A stretch of 64,000 nt of DNA, taken from positions 1 to 64,000 of the forward strand of contig CAIKXA010000010.1 of NCBI GenBank assembly GCA_903831295.1, read 5' to 3'. Shown piece by piece: positions 54,211-63,016 of the stretch (position 1 is its first letter; every line of letters begins with the position of its first letter). The stretch comes from an uncultured bacterium (GTDB taxonomy: Bacteria; Planctomycetota; Phycisphaerae; Phycisphaerales; SM1A02). A model generated the notes under the pieces. The model saw only the letters and a list, made by a program, of their open reading frames with translations. It made no database searches and was not told the origin of the DNA. Both the position numbers and the translations under genes were made by a program.

Positions 54211-54234
54211 ACAATCAGAAAAGATGAGTGAAGC

Positions 54235-55842
54235 TTAATGCGACGGAGCCAAGCCTTCGCTATTGGTTACTGGCGGCGTTGGAGTAACTTGATCCATGTT
54301 CAGAATGGGTTGCATGGTCATCGGATCTCGCAGTGGCAAATGCTTCACATTGCCGCCAAGCAAATCATCCATCTTGGCGCGGCCCGTGCTGTCGCCAGGG
54401 CCCACGGTGTTCCAATCGCCCACAACCAACAGAACCATTTGATTTGGATCGACATACTTTTGCGCCACGCGTTGCAAGTCCGCAGCTGTGACCGCATTTA
54501 CTTGTTGGCGGAATGTCTTCCAATAGTCCTTTGGTCGATTGGTCCACTCGTCACCAACAAACACGCCAAGCATGGCAGGCTTGCTTTCAAATGTTCTGGG
54601 AAATGTCTCAATAAACTGACGCTTGGCAGTTTCCAATTCCTCGGCGGTCACGGGTTGGTTGCGCACTTTGTCCATTTCTTCAAGCACAATCTTTGCCGCA
54701 AGCGCCACGGTTGGATTCTTGCTTTCATAACTGGCCGCGAACACGCCGGGGTAGTACACCTTGGCAGCAAGACGGCTTCCTGCGGAGTACGCCAATCCCT
54801 CATTGCTGCGCACTTGTTGCATGATGCGGCTTGTGAAACCACCGCCACCAAGAATGTCGTTCAGTAGCAAGTAGGGGATGTAGTCAGGATCATCGCGCGT
54901 GATGGAGCGCATGCCAATGCGAACCTTGCCTTGTGGAATATCTTTTTGCACGTGGTAAATGCCGGGAACAATTGTGGTGGTCGGAGCTGGTGGATCCGGC
55001 ATTACTTCGCCGCGGGGCCAGCCATCAAATGCCGCGTTGAGTTTGGCAAGCATGGCTTTGGGTTCAAAGTCACCGCTGACTGCGATGATGACATTGGCTG
55101 GATTGAAAATGCGTGTTTGAAACGCGCGCATCTTCTCTGGCGTGATCGCTTTCAAGCTTGCCTCAGTCGCGTCCAACGACTCAAAGTGGTCGCTGCCGTA
55201 CATCAAACGGTTCCACTCGCGGCCCATGATGGATCCCGCGTCATCGTTGCGTTGCTTCATGCCTTCGAGAGCTTGGCCACGATTGGTTTCCAATCGCGCC
55301 GCGTCAAAGCCTGGATTGCGCAACATGTCCACGAACAACTTCAGACTTTCATCAAAGTTGCTCGACAAACAATTCATGCTGGCGCTACTTGTGGTGTCGC
55401 CGCAACTTGCGGACATTTGCGTGGCAAGAAAATCAATCGCCTCGTCAAATTCCGCGGGTTTCATAGTGGTTGTTCCACCTTCACGAATCATTCGGCCGGT
55501 CATTCCCGCAAGTCCAACCATGTCCTTGGGTTCAAGATAGTTGCCGCCCTTGAAGGTCATGCTTAATGAGATCAGTGGAAATTCTTTACTCGGCGCCATG
55601 TACACGGCGGTTCCATCTTTCATTGTTGAGCGAAACTTCGCGGCTTCCGGTGGTTCAAATGTGAGCGGGCCAAAGACAATTTCTTCTGGGCGCTTGGGCA
55701 CGCTTGTTGCCGCGGTTGCGCTTTGAGTGGCGGGAGTTGCCGTAGGCGCGCTCTGAGAAGACGCCTTCGACGTGGTTTGTTGCGCCGCGAAAAGTGGCAA
55801 AGCGATTGAGGCCAGCACGAGTGTTGCGATTGTTGTTTTCAT
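54235..55842 (-). CDS. M16 family peptidase-like protein, inactive type
   Basis: A 535-residue secreted protein of the insulinase/pitrilysin (M16) fold. After a signal peptide (MKTTIATLVLASIALPLFA) and a Ser/Thr/Ala-rich linker comes the M16 N-domain, but at the zinc site where HxxEH should be there is GLAGMTGRMIREGG. It lacks the catalytic residues, so it is probably the non-catalytic half of a heterodimer with the active partner encoded just upstream. The M16 C-domain is visible (ILGGGGFTSRIMQQVRSNEG and 'NEGLAYSAGSRL'). Start 55842 is chosen for the signal peptide; an ATG at 55893 overlaps the preceding stop and cannot be excluded. A bidirectional terminator follows. Confidence 0.85.
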   Translation of the reverse strand: MKTTIATLVLASIALPLFAAQQTTSKASSQSAPTATPATQSATAATSVPKRPEEIVFGPLTFEPPEAAKFRSTMKDGTAVYMAPSKEFPLISLSMTFKGGNYLEPKDMVGLAGMTGRMIREGGTTTMKPAEFDEAIDFLATQMSASCGDTTSSASMNCLSSNFDESLKLFVDMLRNPGFDAARLETNRGQALEGMKQRNDDAGSIMGREWNRLMYGSDHFESLDATEASLKAITPEKMRAFQTRIFNPANVIIAVSGDFEPKAMLAKLNAAFDGWPRGEVMPDPPAPTTTIVPGIYHVQKDIPQGKVRIGMRSITRDDPDYIPYLLLNDILGGGGFTSRIMQQVRSNEGLAYSAGSRLAAKVYYPGVFAASYESKNPTVALAAKIVLEEMDKVRNQPVTAEELETAKRQFIETFPRTFESKPAMLGVFVGDEWTNRPKDYWKTFRQQVNAVTAADLQRVAQKYVDPNQMVLLVVGDWNTVGPGDSTGRAKMDDLLGGNVKHLPLRDPMTMQPILNMDQVTPTPPVTNSEGLAPSH

Positions 55843-55889
55843 TGTGTTTTTTCCGTTGAAGAAATGAGATGCATTCAGTTTGAAATAAT

Positions 55890-57914
55890 TCATTGACCAC
55901 CACTCTTTGGCGCGGTTGCGTTTGGAGCGGCAGGTGTTGCGGTGGGGGAACTCTTTGACGCAGCCTTCGCGGCAACGGGTTTCGCCGCCGCCGGTGCGGG
56001 AGCAGGCGCAGCCGCAGGAGCTTCCGCGGGCGCGGCGCCACCACTCGCCTCAAGTTCCGCAATTCTTCCTTGCATTTTCTTCTTCATGTAATCAAACATG
56101 GGTTTCATTTGCGGTGGAACTTGCGCGCTTTGCGCTTCCATTCCTACTAGACCTTCACGAAGTTCCGCAGGATCAGTGGTCTGCATCAATTGCGCCGCCA
56201 TTTGCTTGGCGCGGGCGCGCATTGGCGCTGGCAATGCCGCCAAATCTGGATCTTCGCCCGCAGGAGCCGCGCCAACCTTGCGCTTGTAAGTGGCAACGCT
56301 GCGATTGCTCGCATCAAAGTAGGTTTTAGCCACGCGCTGAATATCAGCGGCGGTCACGGCCTGCAATTTCGTTGGCATTGAATTGATTTCCTGCCAGCCC
56401 AATGAATTTTCCGCGAAGGCCAATTGCACCAATAGCGAAAAATTACTTTGCAAACGACGATAGCTGTCCGCCGCCACTCCATTTTTCACTTTTTGCAATT
56501 CACGCTCTGGAACCAACTCATCCTGCAACTTCTTCAGCTCGCCATACCACGCTTGCTCAAGTTGCTCTGGCGTGGAGTCGCCTTTGGTTTCCGCGCCAAA
56601 AGAAAATGCGCCGGCGTATTTACGACCGTCGTAATTGGCGCGCGCGCTCGAAGCAATGCTGCTGCCCTCGATCATGGTCTTGTACAAACGACCAGTGCGA
56701 CCGTTGAGAATCTCGCTCATCATGTCAAGCGCGTAGCCATCCTTGTGGCCAAGCGCCACGGTGTGATAGCGCACATCCACTTCGGGTTGGAAATCTCCCT
56801 CGGCGTTCATGCGTTGCTCCGCCATTTGCTTGGTCTCTAGAGTGACCACTTGCGGCGGCTTCACTTTGCCTGTCTCAAGTCGGCCAAAGTATTGCTCAAT
56901 CTGCGCCTTCACATCGGCGGGTTTGAAATCACCAACAATGATGCCCACCAAATTATTGGGGCGGTAGTAAGTGTTCCAATATTCCATGGCCCCGTCCATG
57001 GTGTAACTATTCAAGTCACTGGTCCAACCAATCACCGGCCAGGAGTACCCGCTTGAAATCCAGAACATGGCTTCAAACTGCTCTTGAAAGCGGCCAGTTG
57101 GCGTGCTTTCGGTGCGCAGTCTGCGCTCCTCATGCACCACGTCGCGCTCTGAATAAAATTCGCGGAACACGCTGTCCATCAAGCGGTCGCTTTCCATCCA
57201 CGCCCACAATTCAAATTTATTCGATGGCACATTGATAAAGTAAAATGTGAGATCGTTGCTGGTGAAGGCGTTCATGCCGCTGCCGCCGGCCTTGGTGTAG
57301 ACCTGGTCAAATTCGTCCTTCACAATGCTGGCTTGCGCGGTTTGCTCAAGTTCCAACTTGGAGATTTGCTTTTGAATGTCATCGGCTTGCCCCTTGCCGG
57401 CGTCGGTCTTTGGAACCGCTGCCAAGTCCTTCTTCAATTTGGAAATGGCATCGGCCCAAGTTCGGCCTTGTTGCTGGTCCATGGACTTCTTCAATTGCGC
57501 GCGCAAGTCCTTCAATTCCGGCGTGTCGTTGTCTGGATTCCACGGATCATTAATTTCGCCCTTGAAAAACCGGGTGTACTGCGTGGTCCACGCCATCTGA
57601 TTAATTTGATTGCGCAGCGCCTTCTGTTGCGCGCGGTACTCGGCGTCCTTCTGTGGATCGAGCGTGCCAATGGTGTTGGTTCCCTTGAACATCATGTGCT
57701 CAAAGAAGTGGCTGATGCCAGTGATGCCAGGTCGCTCATTCACCGAGCCGACTTTGGCGAGCCAGCCAGCAGCGATCACGTTGGGTTGATCGGTGCGCGG
57801 AATTAAAAGAAATTTCATGCCGTTTGCAAGAGTGAATTCTTGCACATCCACTTGTTGGGCCGAAGCGGTTGCGGCGGCGACTAGAAGTGACGCAAGAACG
57901 AGTAGTTGTCTCAT
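55890..57914 (-). CDS. M16 family zinc peptidase, active type
   Basis: A 674-residue secreted zinc peptidase. After the signal peptide (MRQLLVLASLLVAAATASA-Q) comes the inverted zinc motif HFFEH (69-73) in ISHFFEHMMFKG, with the third ligand region DVVHEERR further on. Between these is an extra helical, coiled-coil-like insertion of about 120 residues (Gln/Lys/Asp-rich), which is unusual. After the second domain there is an Ala/Pro-rich tail of about 50 residues. A Shine-Dalgarno AGGAG lies close to the ATG. The stop overlaps an ATG for the partner gene (ATGA), supporting a two-subunit enzyme acting on secreted peptides. Confidence 0.88.
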   Translation of the reverse strand: MRQLLVLASLLVAAATASAQQVDVQEFTLANGMKFLLIPRTDQPNVIAAGWLAKVGSVNERPGITGISHFFEHMMFKGTNTIGTLDPQKDAEYRAQQKALRNQINQMAWTTQYTRFFKGEINDPWNPDNDTPELKDLRAQLKKSMDQQQGRTWADAISKLKKDLAAVPKTDAGKGQADDIQKQISKLELEQTAQASIVKDEFDQVYTKAGGSGMNAFTSNDLTFYFINVPSNKFELWAWMESDRLMDSVFREFYSERDVVHEERRLRTESTPTGRFQEQFEAMFWISSGYSWPVIGWTSDLNSYTMDGAMEYWNTYYRPNNLVGIIVGDFKPADVKAQIEQYFGRLETGKVKPPQVVTLETKQMAEQRMNAEGDFQPEVDVRYHTVALGHKDGYALDMMSEILNGRTGRLYKTMIEGSSIASSARANYDGRKYAGAFSFGAETKGDSTPEQLEQAWYGELKKLQDELVPERELQKVKNGVAADSYRRLQSNFSLLVQLAFAENSLGWQEINSMPTKLQAVTAADIQRVAKTYFDASNRSVATYKRKVGAAPAGEDPDLAALPAPMRARAKQMAAQLMQTTDPAELREGLVGMEAQSAQVPPQMKPMFDYMKKKMQGRIAELEASGGAAPAEAPAAAPAPAPAAAKPVAAKAASKSSPTATPAAPNATAPKSGGQ

Positions 57915-58032
57915 GAAATTCTCCTGAATGAACGTAATTGAATGTTGGAAAATACCGAAGCGCCGAAATTGGCGGATTTGGATGATATACGGACTTTCAA
58001 CTTGCCAAATTGCAATTTCCTGCAAAAGATTC

Positions 58033-58061
58033 TTGGACACTTGCGGTTGCGGGGGTATCCT
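58033..58061 (+). promoter_or_regulatory. Sigma70-like promoter of the secreted nuclease-like gene
   Basis: TTGGAC (58033-58038), an exact 17-base spacer, TATCCT (58056-58061), then 6 bases to ATG 58068. The mRNA would begin at or near its start codon. Confidence 0.5.
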
Positions 58062-58067
58062 TATCAC

Positions 58068-59924
58068 ATGTTAAAGACCCAAATGATGGTGGTGATATGT
58101 ATCGTTCTTGGATGGGCTGCTTCGGCGTCCGCCCAACTTCGAGTAATGCATTACAACATCGCTGGATATCAAGGTGATGATGCGGCTCTCAAAGACGTTC
58201 TTGCGGCCATGCATGCCGACAACAAAATGGGTTGGGCGCAACCGGTTGATATTTTTCTTTTCAACGAAGTTAACAACACAGCTTGGCCAAAAATTATCGC
58301 CGCGGTCAACGCATCGGCGCCAGCTGGCGTGACATACACCGCTGGAACATATACCTCAGCGAGTGGAGAAACTTCCGCCTCTGGCGCGCAAGCAATGTTT
58401 TATCGTTCCGACACGTTGACAGAAATCACAAGTGGCCACGCGGATATTTTTTCGGGCGCAAGCCGCTACTGTGATCGTTGGCAAATGCAAATCAAGGGTT
58501 ACACATCTGCCTTGTCAAAGTTTTATGTGTACGGCGCGCATTTGAAAGCCAGCACGGGTAGCGCCAATGAGGAGACTCGCCGCACAGGCATGGTGGCCAT
58601 TCGCGCCAACGCCGACGCTCTGGGTGTTGGCGTTCCAATCATCTATACAGGTGATTTTAATTTTTACAACAACACTGAAACTGGATATATCGCTCTAACC
58701 GCCGCGGGTAATGGTAAAGGCGTTGATCCTTATGGAAATGGAAATTGGACTGGCAGTTCGAATTCATGGAAGCAAACACAAGCTCCGATGATTGTCGGGT
58801 ACAACGGAATGGTTGGCGGCGGTTTGAATGATCGATTTGATTTCATTGTTCCAAGTCTTGGCGCAGCCGATGGCAAAGGTATTTCCGCAATGACCAGCAC
58901 CATGCGCGTGCCTGGCAACGACGGCAACCACTACAACATTGACATCAACGCTGGAAATAACACGTATTACCCCACGGAAATCGCTCGTTCCAATCTCTTG
59001 GCGGACAACTTGGGCATGGCCAGCGACCACGTTGCGCAACTCATGGAGTTTCAAGTGCCAGCCAAAATGTCGGCGTCGCTTGTCAGCGCGCCAACACGAG
59101 TGATTAAGGGCGCCCTTGCTTCAATAGAAGTGAAAGTGCAAAATGTCGCGCCGTATTTTTCAAGCACAGGTGTTGATCCATTGGTGTTCGCCGTGGCATG
59201 CACCGGCAGTGTCAGTGGAACCGCAACCGGAACCGCGCCACTTTTGCCAAGTTCAATCAGCAAATTTGTCACGCTCACCACCTCGGTTGTTGGAACTGTC
59301 ACTGGCTCAGTGAATGTGACAAGCACAAACGAGGGGGTGGAAAGTCCATCCATCGCGTTGCCAGTTTCCGCGCAAGTGATTCGCGCCAGCAATCCAACAC
59401 TCAATTCAATCACGGATGTGGACAGCGTGAGTTTGTCATTGAATACTCAGCCCAACCTTGGCGCCGTCACTGTGGATGCGGGCGTGCGTAATTATTTGTA
59501 CGACGCCAACCAAGCCAAGCTTGATGTTGATAGTGTTTCGTTTACGGGAACAGCCGCAAGCCGCATGTCATTGACGTCAGGTCTGGGCGCGGGCTTGACC
59601 ACAGGCACGCGCACGCTTCGGTTTGCCTTCAATAGCAATGGAGTGGCCGCTGGAACGTATGCCGCTGTTGCGACCGTGATCACAAGCGACGAGGATCTTC
59701 TTGGCGCGACAAATCGTCCTGTCATCGTCAATCTCAGCGTGGTTGTTGGCTCGGGCGTGTTCGGCGATATCAGCGGCGATGGTTCTGTGAATAGCAGTGA
59801 TTTGGGCTTCGTACTTTCGGATTACGGCGATTGTATTGCTGGCGCTCCCTGTATCTCCGACCTGAATGGCGACAATGTTGTCGATTCAGCGGATGTTGGT
59901 TTGGTGCTTGGCGCATTCAACTAA
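58068..59924 (+). CDS. Secreted endonuclease/exonuclease/phosphatase-fold protein with dockerin-like C-terminus
   Basis: A 618-residue secreted protein. The signal peptide ends in ASASA-Q. Residues about 24-345 match the EEP (DNase I-like) fold: the N and E of the active site in MHYN (N30) and FNEVN (E67), the TGDFNFY element and the late SDH (in ASDHVAQL). The set is complete, so it may be an active phosphodiesterase. Residues about 350-560 are beta-rich and low in charge, like Ig-type or choice-of-anchor modules. The C-terminus is a dockerin-like duplicate (FGDISGDGSVNSSDLG and DLNGDNVVDSADVG). ATG 58068 is set by a promoter ending 6 bases before it. It may degrade extracellular DNA or phosphoesters. 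Confidence 0.78.
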   Translation: MLKTQMMVVICIVLGWAASASAQLRVMHYNIAGYQGDDAALKDVLAAMHADNKMGWAQPVDIFLFNEVNNTAWPKIIAAVNASAPAGVTYTAGTYTSASGETSASGAQAMFYRSDTLTEITSGHADIFSGASRYCDRWQMQIKGYTSALSKFYVYGAHLKASTGSANEETRRTGMVAIRANADALGVGVPIIYTGDFNFYNNTETGYIALTAAGNGKGVDPYGNGNWTGSSNSWKQTQAPMIVGYNGMVGGGLNDRFDFIVPSLGAADGKGISAMTSTMRVPGNDGNHYNIDINAGNNTYYPTEIARSNLLADNLGMASDHVAQLMEFQVPAKMSASLVSAPTRVIKGALASIEVKVQNVAPYFSSTGVDPLVFAVACTGSVSGTATGTAPLLPSSISKFVTLTTSVVGTVTGSVNVTSTNEGVESPSIALPVSAQVIRASNPTLNSITDVDSVSLSLNTQPNLGAVTVDAGVRNYLYDANQAKLDVDSVSFTGTAASRMSLTSGLGAGLTTGTRTLRFAFNSNGVAAGTYAAVATVITSDEDLLGATNRPVIVNLSVVVGSGVFGDISGDGSVNSSDLGFVLSDYGDCIAGAPCISDLNGDNVVDSADVGLVLGAFN

Positions 59925-60084
59925 GCGGCCGTTATTTTTTTGGGCGCGCAATTCGCCTAAACCATATCTAAATACAAACCAAATATTTTTCTGACCAAAC
60001 CTAAATGGAAAGGGTTGTTTTCTGATGCACAATAATCTGACGTTCATACATAAACGAATTTCATCGCCATCAAAAGGAAACAAT

Positions 60085-61824
60085 ATGCAAGACGTAAAGA
60101 AGTCGTTCGACAATGTAATCGCCCTTTCTTTGTCGGCAATGTTTGCAAGTCAAGTGATGGCGGGGGGGCTGATTTTGAACGAGTACAACGGGGTTGGCTC
60201 CACCAAGTTTCTCACGGAAGTGATTGGTGATGTTGACAAGGGTGTTGATTCATATTTCGGTCGCGTGCTTGGCAATGGTGGCAACTGGATTGAATTGATT
60301 GTCACGCTAGATCATCTCGATGTCCGCGGCTGGAAATTGCTATGGGCCGAAAGCTTGAATACGGCCACCAACGGAACAGATCTTTGGTATGGCAACGGCG
60401 CGGTTGAGCAAGGAATTATCACGTTCTCCAACAACGCCGCTTGGAGCGATTTGCGCGCGGGAACAATCATCACAGTCTGTGAGTTCGACGCCTCAAATCC
60501 CGCTGGCGCCAAAAATGATGACTTCACATTTGATCCATGCAACGGTGATTGGTGGATCAATGCCCACACTTTCAACAATCCAACCTATTTCACCACCACC
60601 ACCAACAAAACCCTTGATGTTCCCGGTAATTTCAGCACGGGGAACAACGCTTGGTTGATGGAAATCCGAGACGCCGCCAACACAGTGGTTACTCCGGCCT
60701 GCGGCGAAGGCGGACCCATCTGGGGAGGAAGCGGCGTGAGTAGCACAGAGATTGGCAAACTCGAAGCGCAACCCACCGCCGACATCACCAACGCCTCGTA
60801 TGACGACGGCGACAATTCTTCATTTGGTTCACCAAACTCTTGGAAGGATGCGATCTTTGTCACGTGCAAAGTACATCAGGATTTGGCCACATTGCGCGCT
60901 CCGGCGCTTGCCGACTGCGCCTCATGCACGTCAATGTTTTTAAATGAATACAACGCGGTGACGTCCGCTGGATATTTAAACGGCGGCACCTTTGAAGTGG
61001 ACGCCGATGGAGGCGCATCCGCGGACACGCACTTTGGCCGCGTGCTTGGCAACGGCGGCAACTGGATGGAGTTTGTGGTGGTGATTGATTGCCTAGATCT
61101 TCGCGGCTGGACATTGGCGTGGGAACAAGTTGTTGTTGGCGGCACTTCTGGAACGATCACATTTGGACAATCAAACGCTCTGTCCTGCATTCCATCCGGC
61201 ACCATCATCACAATCATCGAGAACAACGCAAGCAATGGCGGCGCTGACACGGATTTGTCCGTGGACATTGCAGGCGGAGATCGTTGGATGAATATCGTGA
61301 GTGACGATTCATCGATTATTGCGACAACCACCAGCACCAAAATAGGCGCTGGATTTGGCTCTTTTTCAACAAGTAATGACGAATTTGCGGTATCCATCAA
61401 AAACGCCAGCGGCGCAATTGTTGCCGGTCCATTTGGCGAAGGCTCGGTGGGATATTTCCTTGGCAGTGTTGGCACGGACGATGTGTGCCGCCTAGAAGAA
61501 GATCCCTCGACTCACATTTCGTCAGTCAGTGACTTTGATGACACCGCGCGCTTCAGCACATTTGGCGCGCCAAATCAATGGGCGAATTGTCCCGATGATG
61601 CAACGGTGATCTCGCAGAATTTCTCCGCGCTAGGCGAGGGCGTGTGTCGGGTTTGGGATCCAGGGGATTTTGATCAAAGCGGAGGCGTGGACAGCGCCGA
61701 CATCGGAACATTGCTTGGATCTTTTGGGCAGTGCCCGCAATCGGGACCGTGCCCCACGGATTTAAATCAAGACGGTGTCACCGACTCGGCTGATCTTGGA
61801 TCTCTTCTGAGTTCAATCAACTGA
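60085..61824 (+). CDS. Secreted protein with two lamin-tail-like repeats and dockerin-like C-terminus
   Basis: A 579-residue secreted protein with a signal peptide ending at VMA-G. Two homologous copies of a lamin-tail-like (LTD) domain make up nearly the whole body, each beginning with LNEYN and containing FGRVLGNGGNW followed by a 'LD-x-R-G-W' strand; copy 1 spans roughly residues 25-260 and copy 2 roughly 290-515. The C-terminus is a dockerin-like duplicate: DPGDFDQSGGVDSADIG and DLNQDGVTDSADLG. LTD domains in bacteria are on surface or secreted proteins of unclear function. A Shine-Dalgarno AAAGGAAA precedes ATG 60085. The stop overlaps the next gene's start by one base. Confidence 0.78.
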   Translation: MQDVKKSFDNVIALSLSAMFASQVMAGGLILNEYNGVGSTKFLTEVIGDVDKGVDSYFGRVLGNGGNWIELIVTLDHLDVRGWKLLWAESLNTATNGTDLWYGNGAVEQGIITFSNNAAWSDLRAGTIITVCEFDASNPAGAKNDDFTFDPCNGDWWINAHTFNNPTYFTTTTNKTLDVPGNFSTGNNAWLMEIRDAANTVVTPACGEGGPIWGGSGVSSTEIGKLEAQPTADITNASYDDGDNSSFGSPNSWKDAIFVTCKVHQDLATLRAPALADCASCTSMFLNEYNAVTSAGYLNGGTFEVDADGGASADTHFGRVLGNGGNWMEFVVVIDCLDLRGWTLAWEQVVVGGTSGTITFGQSNALSCIPSGTIITIIENNASNGGADTDLSVDIAGGDRWMNIVSDDSSIIATTTSTKIGAGFGSFSTSNDEFAVSIKNASGAIVAGPFGEGSVGYFLGSVGTDDVCRLEEDPSTHISSVSDFDDTARFSTFGAPNQWANCPDDATVISQNFSALGEGVCRVWDPGDFDQSGGVDSADIGTLLGSFGQCPQSGPCPTDLNQDGVTDSADLGSLLSSIN

Positions 61825-62801
61825 TGCACGCGCAACACCCAATTCAAATTACACCGCGGCGTCAACAGCGTGCGGCATTCACATTGATCGAATTGCTGAT
61901 CGTTGTCGCCATCATCGCGTTGTTGCTGGGCTTGCTTATTCCAACGGTGAACCACGTGCGAACGCGCGCCAAGGAAATGGTGAGCCAAAACAACATGAAG
62001 CAATGGGGCGTTGGGTTTGTCAACTTCGCCACTGAACGCAAGAGCATGCTGCCATGGGAAGGCGAGAAAGACGCCAATCAAATGCCGCGAAATTTGGCTG
62101 ATCGCCAGCGTTGGTGGGCAAATGTGGTTCCGCCATATGTCGATCAACCGGCGTACGCGGACATGGCTTCGTTGGATGGCGCGATTCCAGTGCCACCGAG
62201 TGGTGGTTCAATTTTTATTGATCCATCCGCGCAAACTCCTTCGGGATTTAGCAGCGGTCAGAGCGTGTTCACGGGTTGGACTATTCCAAATTCAAAGGCC
62301 AAATTTTTCTTTTGCTATGTGCCAAACTCAAATTTAAACAACACCATCGAGGCGCAGATGGATGCGCTTCCGCCAACGGACGAGCGCAGCACCGCGAAAA
62401 AATTTGATCCTAAAACAACGGCCGTCACTTCCGATTGGATCGACGCTCGGCGCATGCGTTTGAGCCGCATGAAAAAACCCGCGCTTACGGCGGTGCTGAT
62501 GGAGATGCGCACAACTCCAGAAGAGCTCAACGGAGCTGGCAAGAAAGATGGAAAGGCGCCTGAGTTTTGGCATCCGTATTACGGCGAGGCGCTCAATCGC
62601 CACCGTGGTGATTGGCAACGATTCTCCGCGCGGCACAGAAATGGCGGACACTTTCTGTATGGCGACGGTCACGTGGACTGGTACGAGAATCTGGTGGCCT
62701 GCACGCCCGCGGGCGGCAGCGAGCCATCAAAAGAAAAAAACGTGGACTTCAATCGGGCTGATTTGATTTGGGATCCGCTGGGTCCTTCATACAAGGATTG
62801 A
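61824..62801 (+). CDS. Pseudopilin/DUF1559-type secreted protein
   Basis: A 325-residue protein with a prepilin-type N-terminus: basic leader, then AAFTLIELLIVVAIIALLLG, where Phe is +1 and Glu +5; residue before the cut is Ala rather than Gly. The body is typical of planctomycete type II pseudopilin-like proteins, with a C-terminal element RHRNGGHFLYGDGHVDWYE, i.e. 'H-x9-DG' style. It probably is processed by prepilin peptidase. It starts at ATG 61824, sharing one base with the stop of the dockerin/LTD gene (TGATG), so it may act in that protein's export or assembly; this is inference. Confidence 0.85.
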   Translation: MHAQHPIQITPRRQQRAAFTLIELLIVVAIIALLLGLLIPTVNHVRTRAKEMVSQNNMKQWGVGFVNFATERKSMLPWEGEKDANQMPRNLADRQRWWANVVPPYVDQPAYADMASLDGAIPVPPSGGSIFIDPSAQTPSGFSSGQSVFTGWTIPNSKAKFFFCYVPNSNLNNTIEAQMDALPPTDERSTAKKFDPKTTAVTSDWIDARRMRLSRMKKPALTAVLMEMRTTPEELNGAGKKDGKAPEFWHPYYGEALNRHRGDWQRFSARHRNGGHFLYGDGHVDWYENLVACTPAGGSEPSKEKNVDFNRADLIWDPLGPSYKD

Positions 62802-62901
62802 TTCCAAGAGCAAGCAAAATCTTTATTGCGGGGGAATTGCAGCCGCAATTATGCTGGCTTTGAATGCTGTAATTCAAAGCAATTTGCTCGAAATCAGTGA
62901 A

Positions 62902-62975
62902 AGGCCGAGGTGGGATTTGAACCCACGAATCACGGATTTGCAATCCGTTCCCTTAGGCCACTTGGGTACTCGGCC
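62902..62975 (-). tRNA. tRNA-Cys (anticodon GCA)
   Basis: On the minus strand the 7-bp acceptor stem GGCCGAG/CTCGGCC, D-arm CCC/GGG, anticodon stem-loop ACGGATTGCAAATCCGT with GCA, T-arm GTGGGTTCAAATCCCAC, and U at position 73 (the tRNA-Cys discriminator) are all visible. The gene does not encode CCA. 74 bases. Confidence 0.96.
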
Positions 62976-63016
62976 GAGACCGTATCCTTGCACCGAACGC
63001 CTGTCGCGTCAACGCA

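Larger units (their letters stand above)
53835..54234. other. 400-base gene-free stretch with two terminators
   Basis: No credible protein gene. It contains an A6/T6 hairpin (53853-53868), a nested structure (CATTCG 53909-53914 with CGAATG 53942-53947 enclosing the near-perfect palindrome AGATGAATCATCT at 53923-53935), a strong terminator at 53952-53984, a segment of about 185 bases with paired elements, and a second terminator at 54170-54210. The segment between the terminators is described separately as a candidate RNA. Confidence 0.7.
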
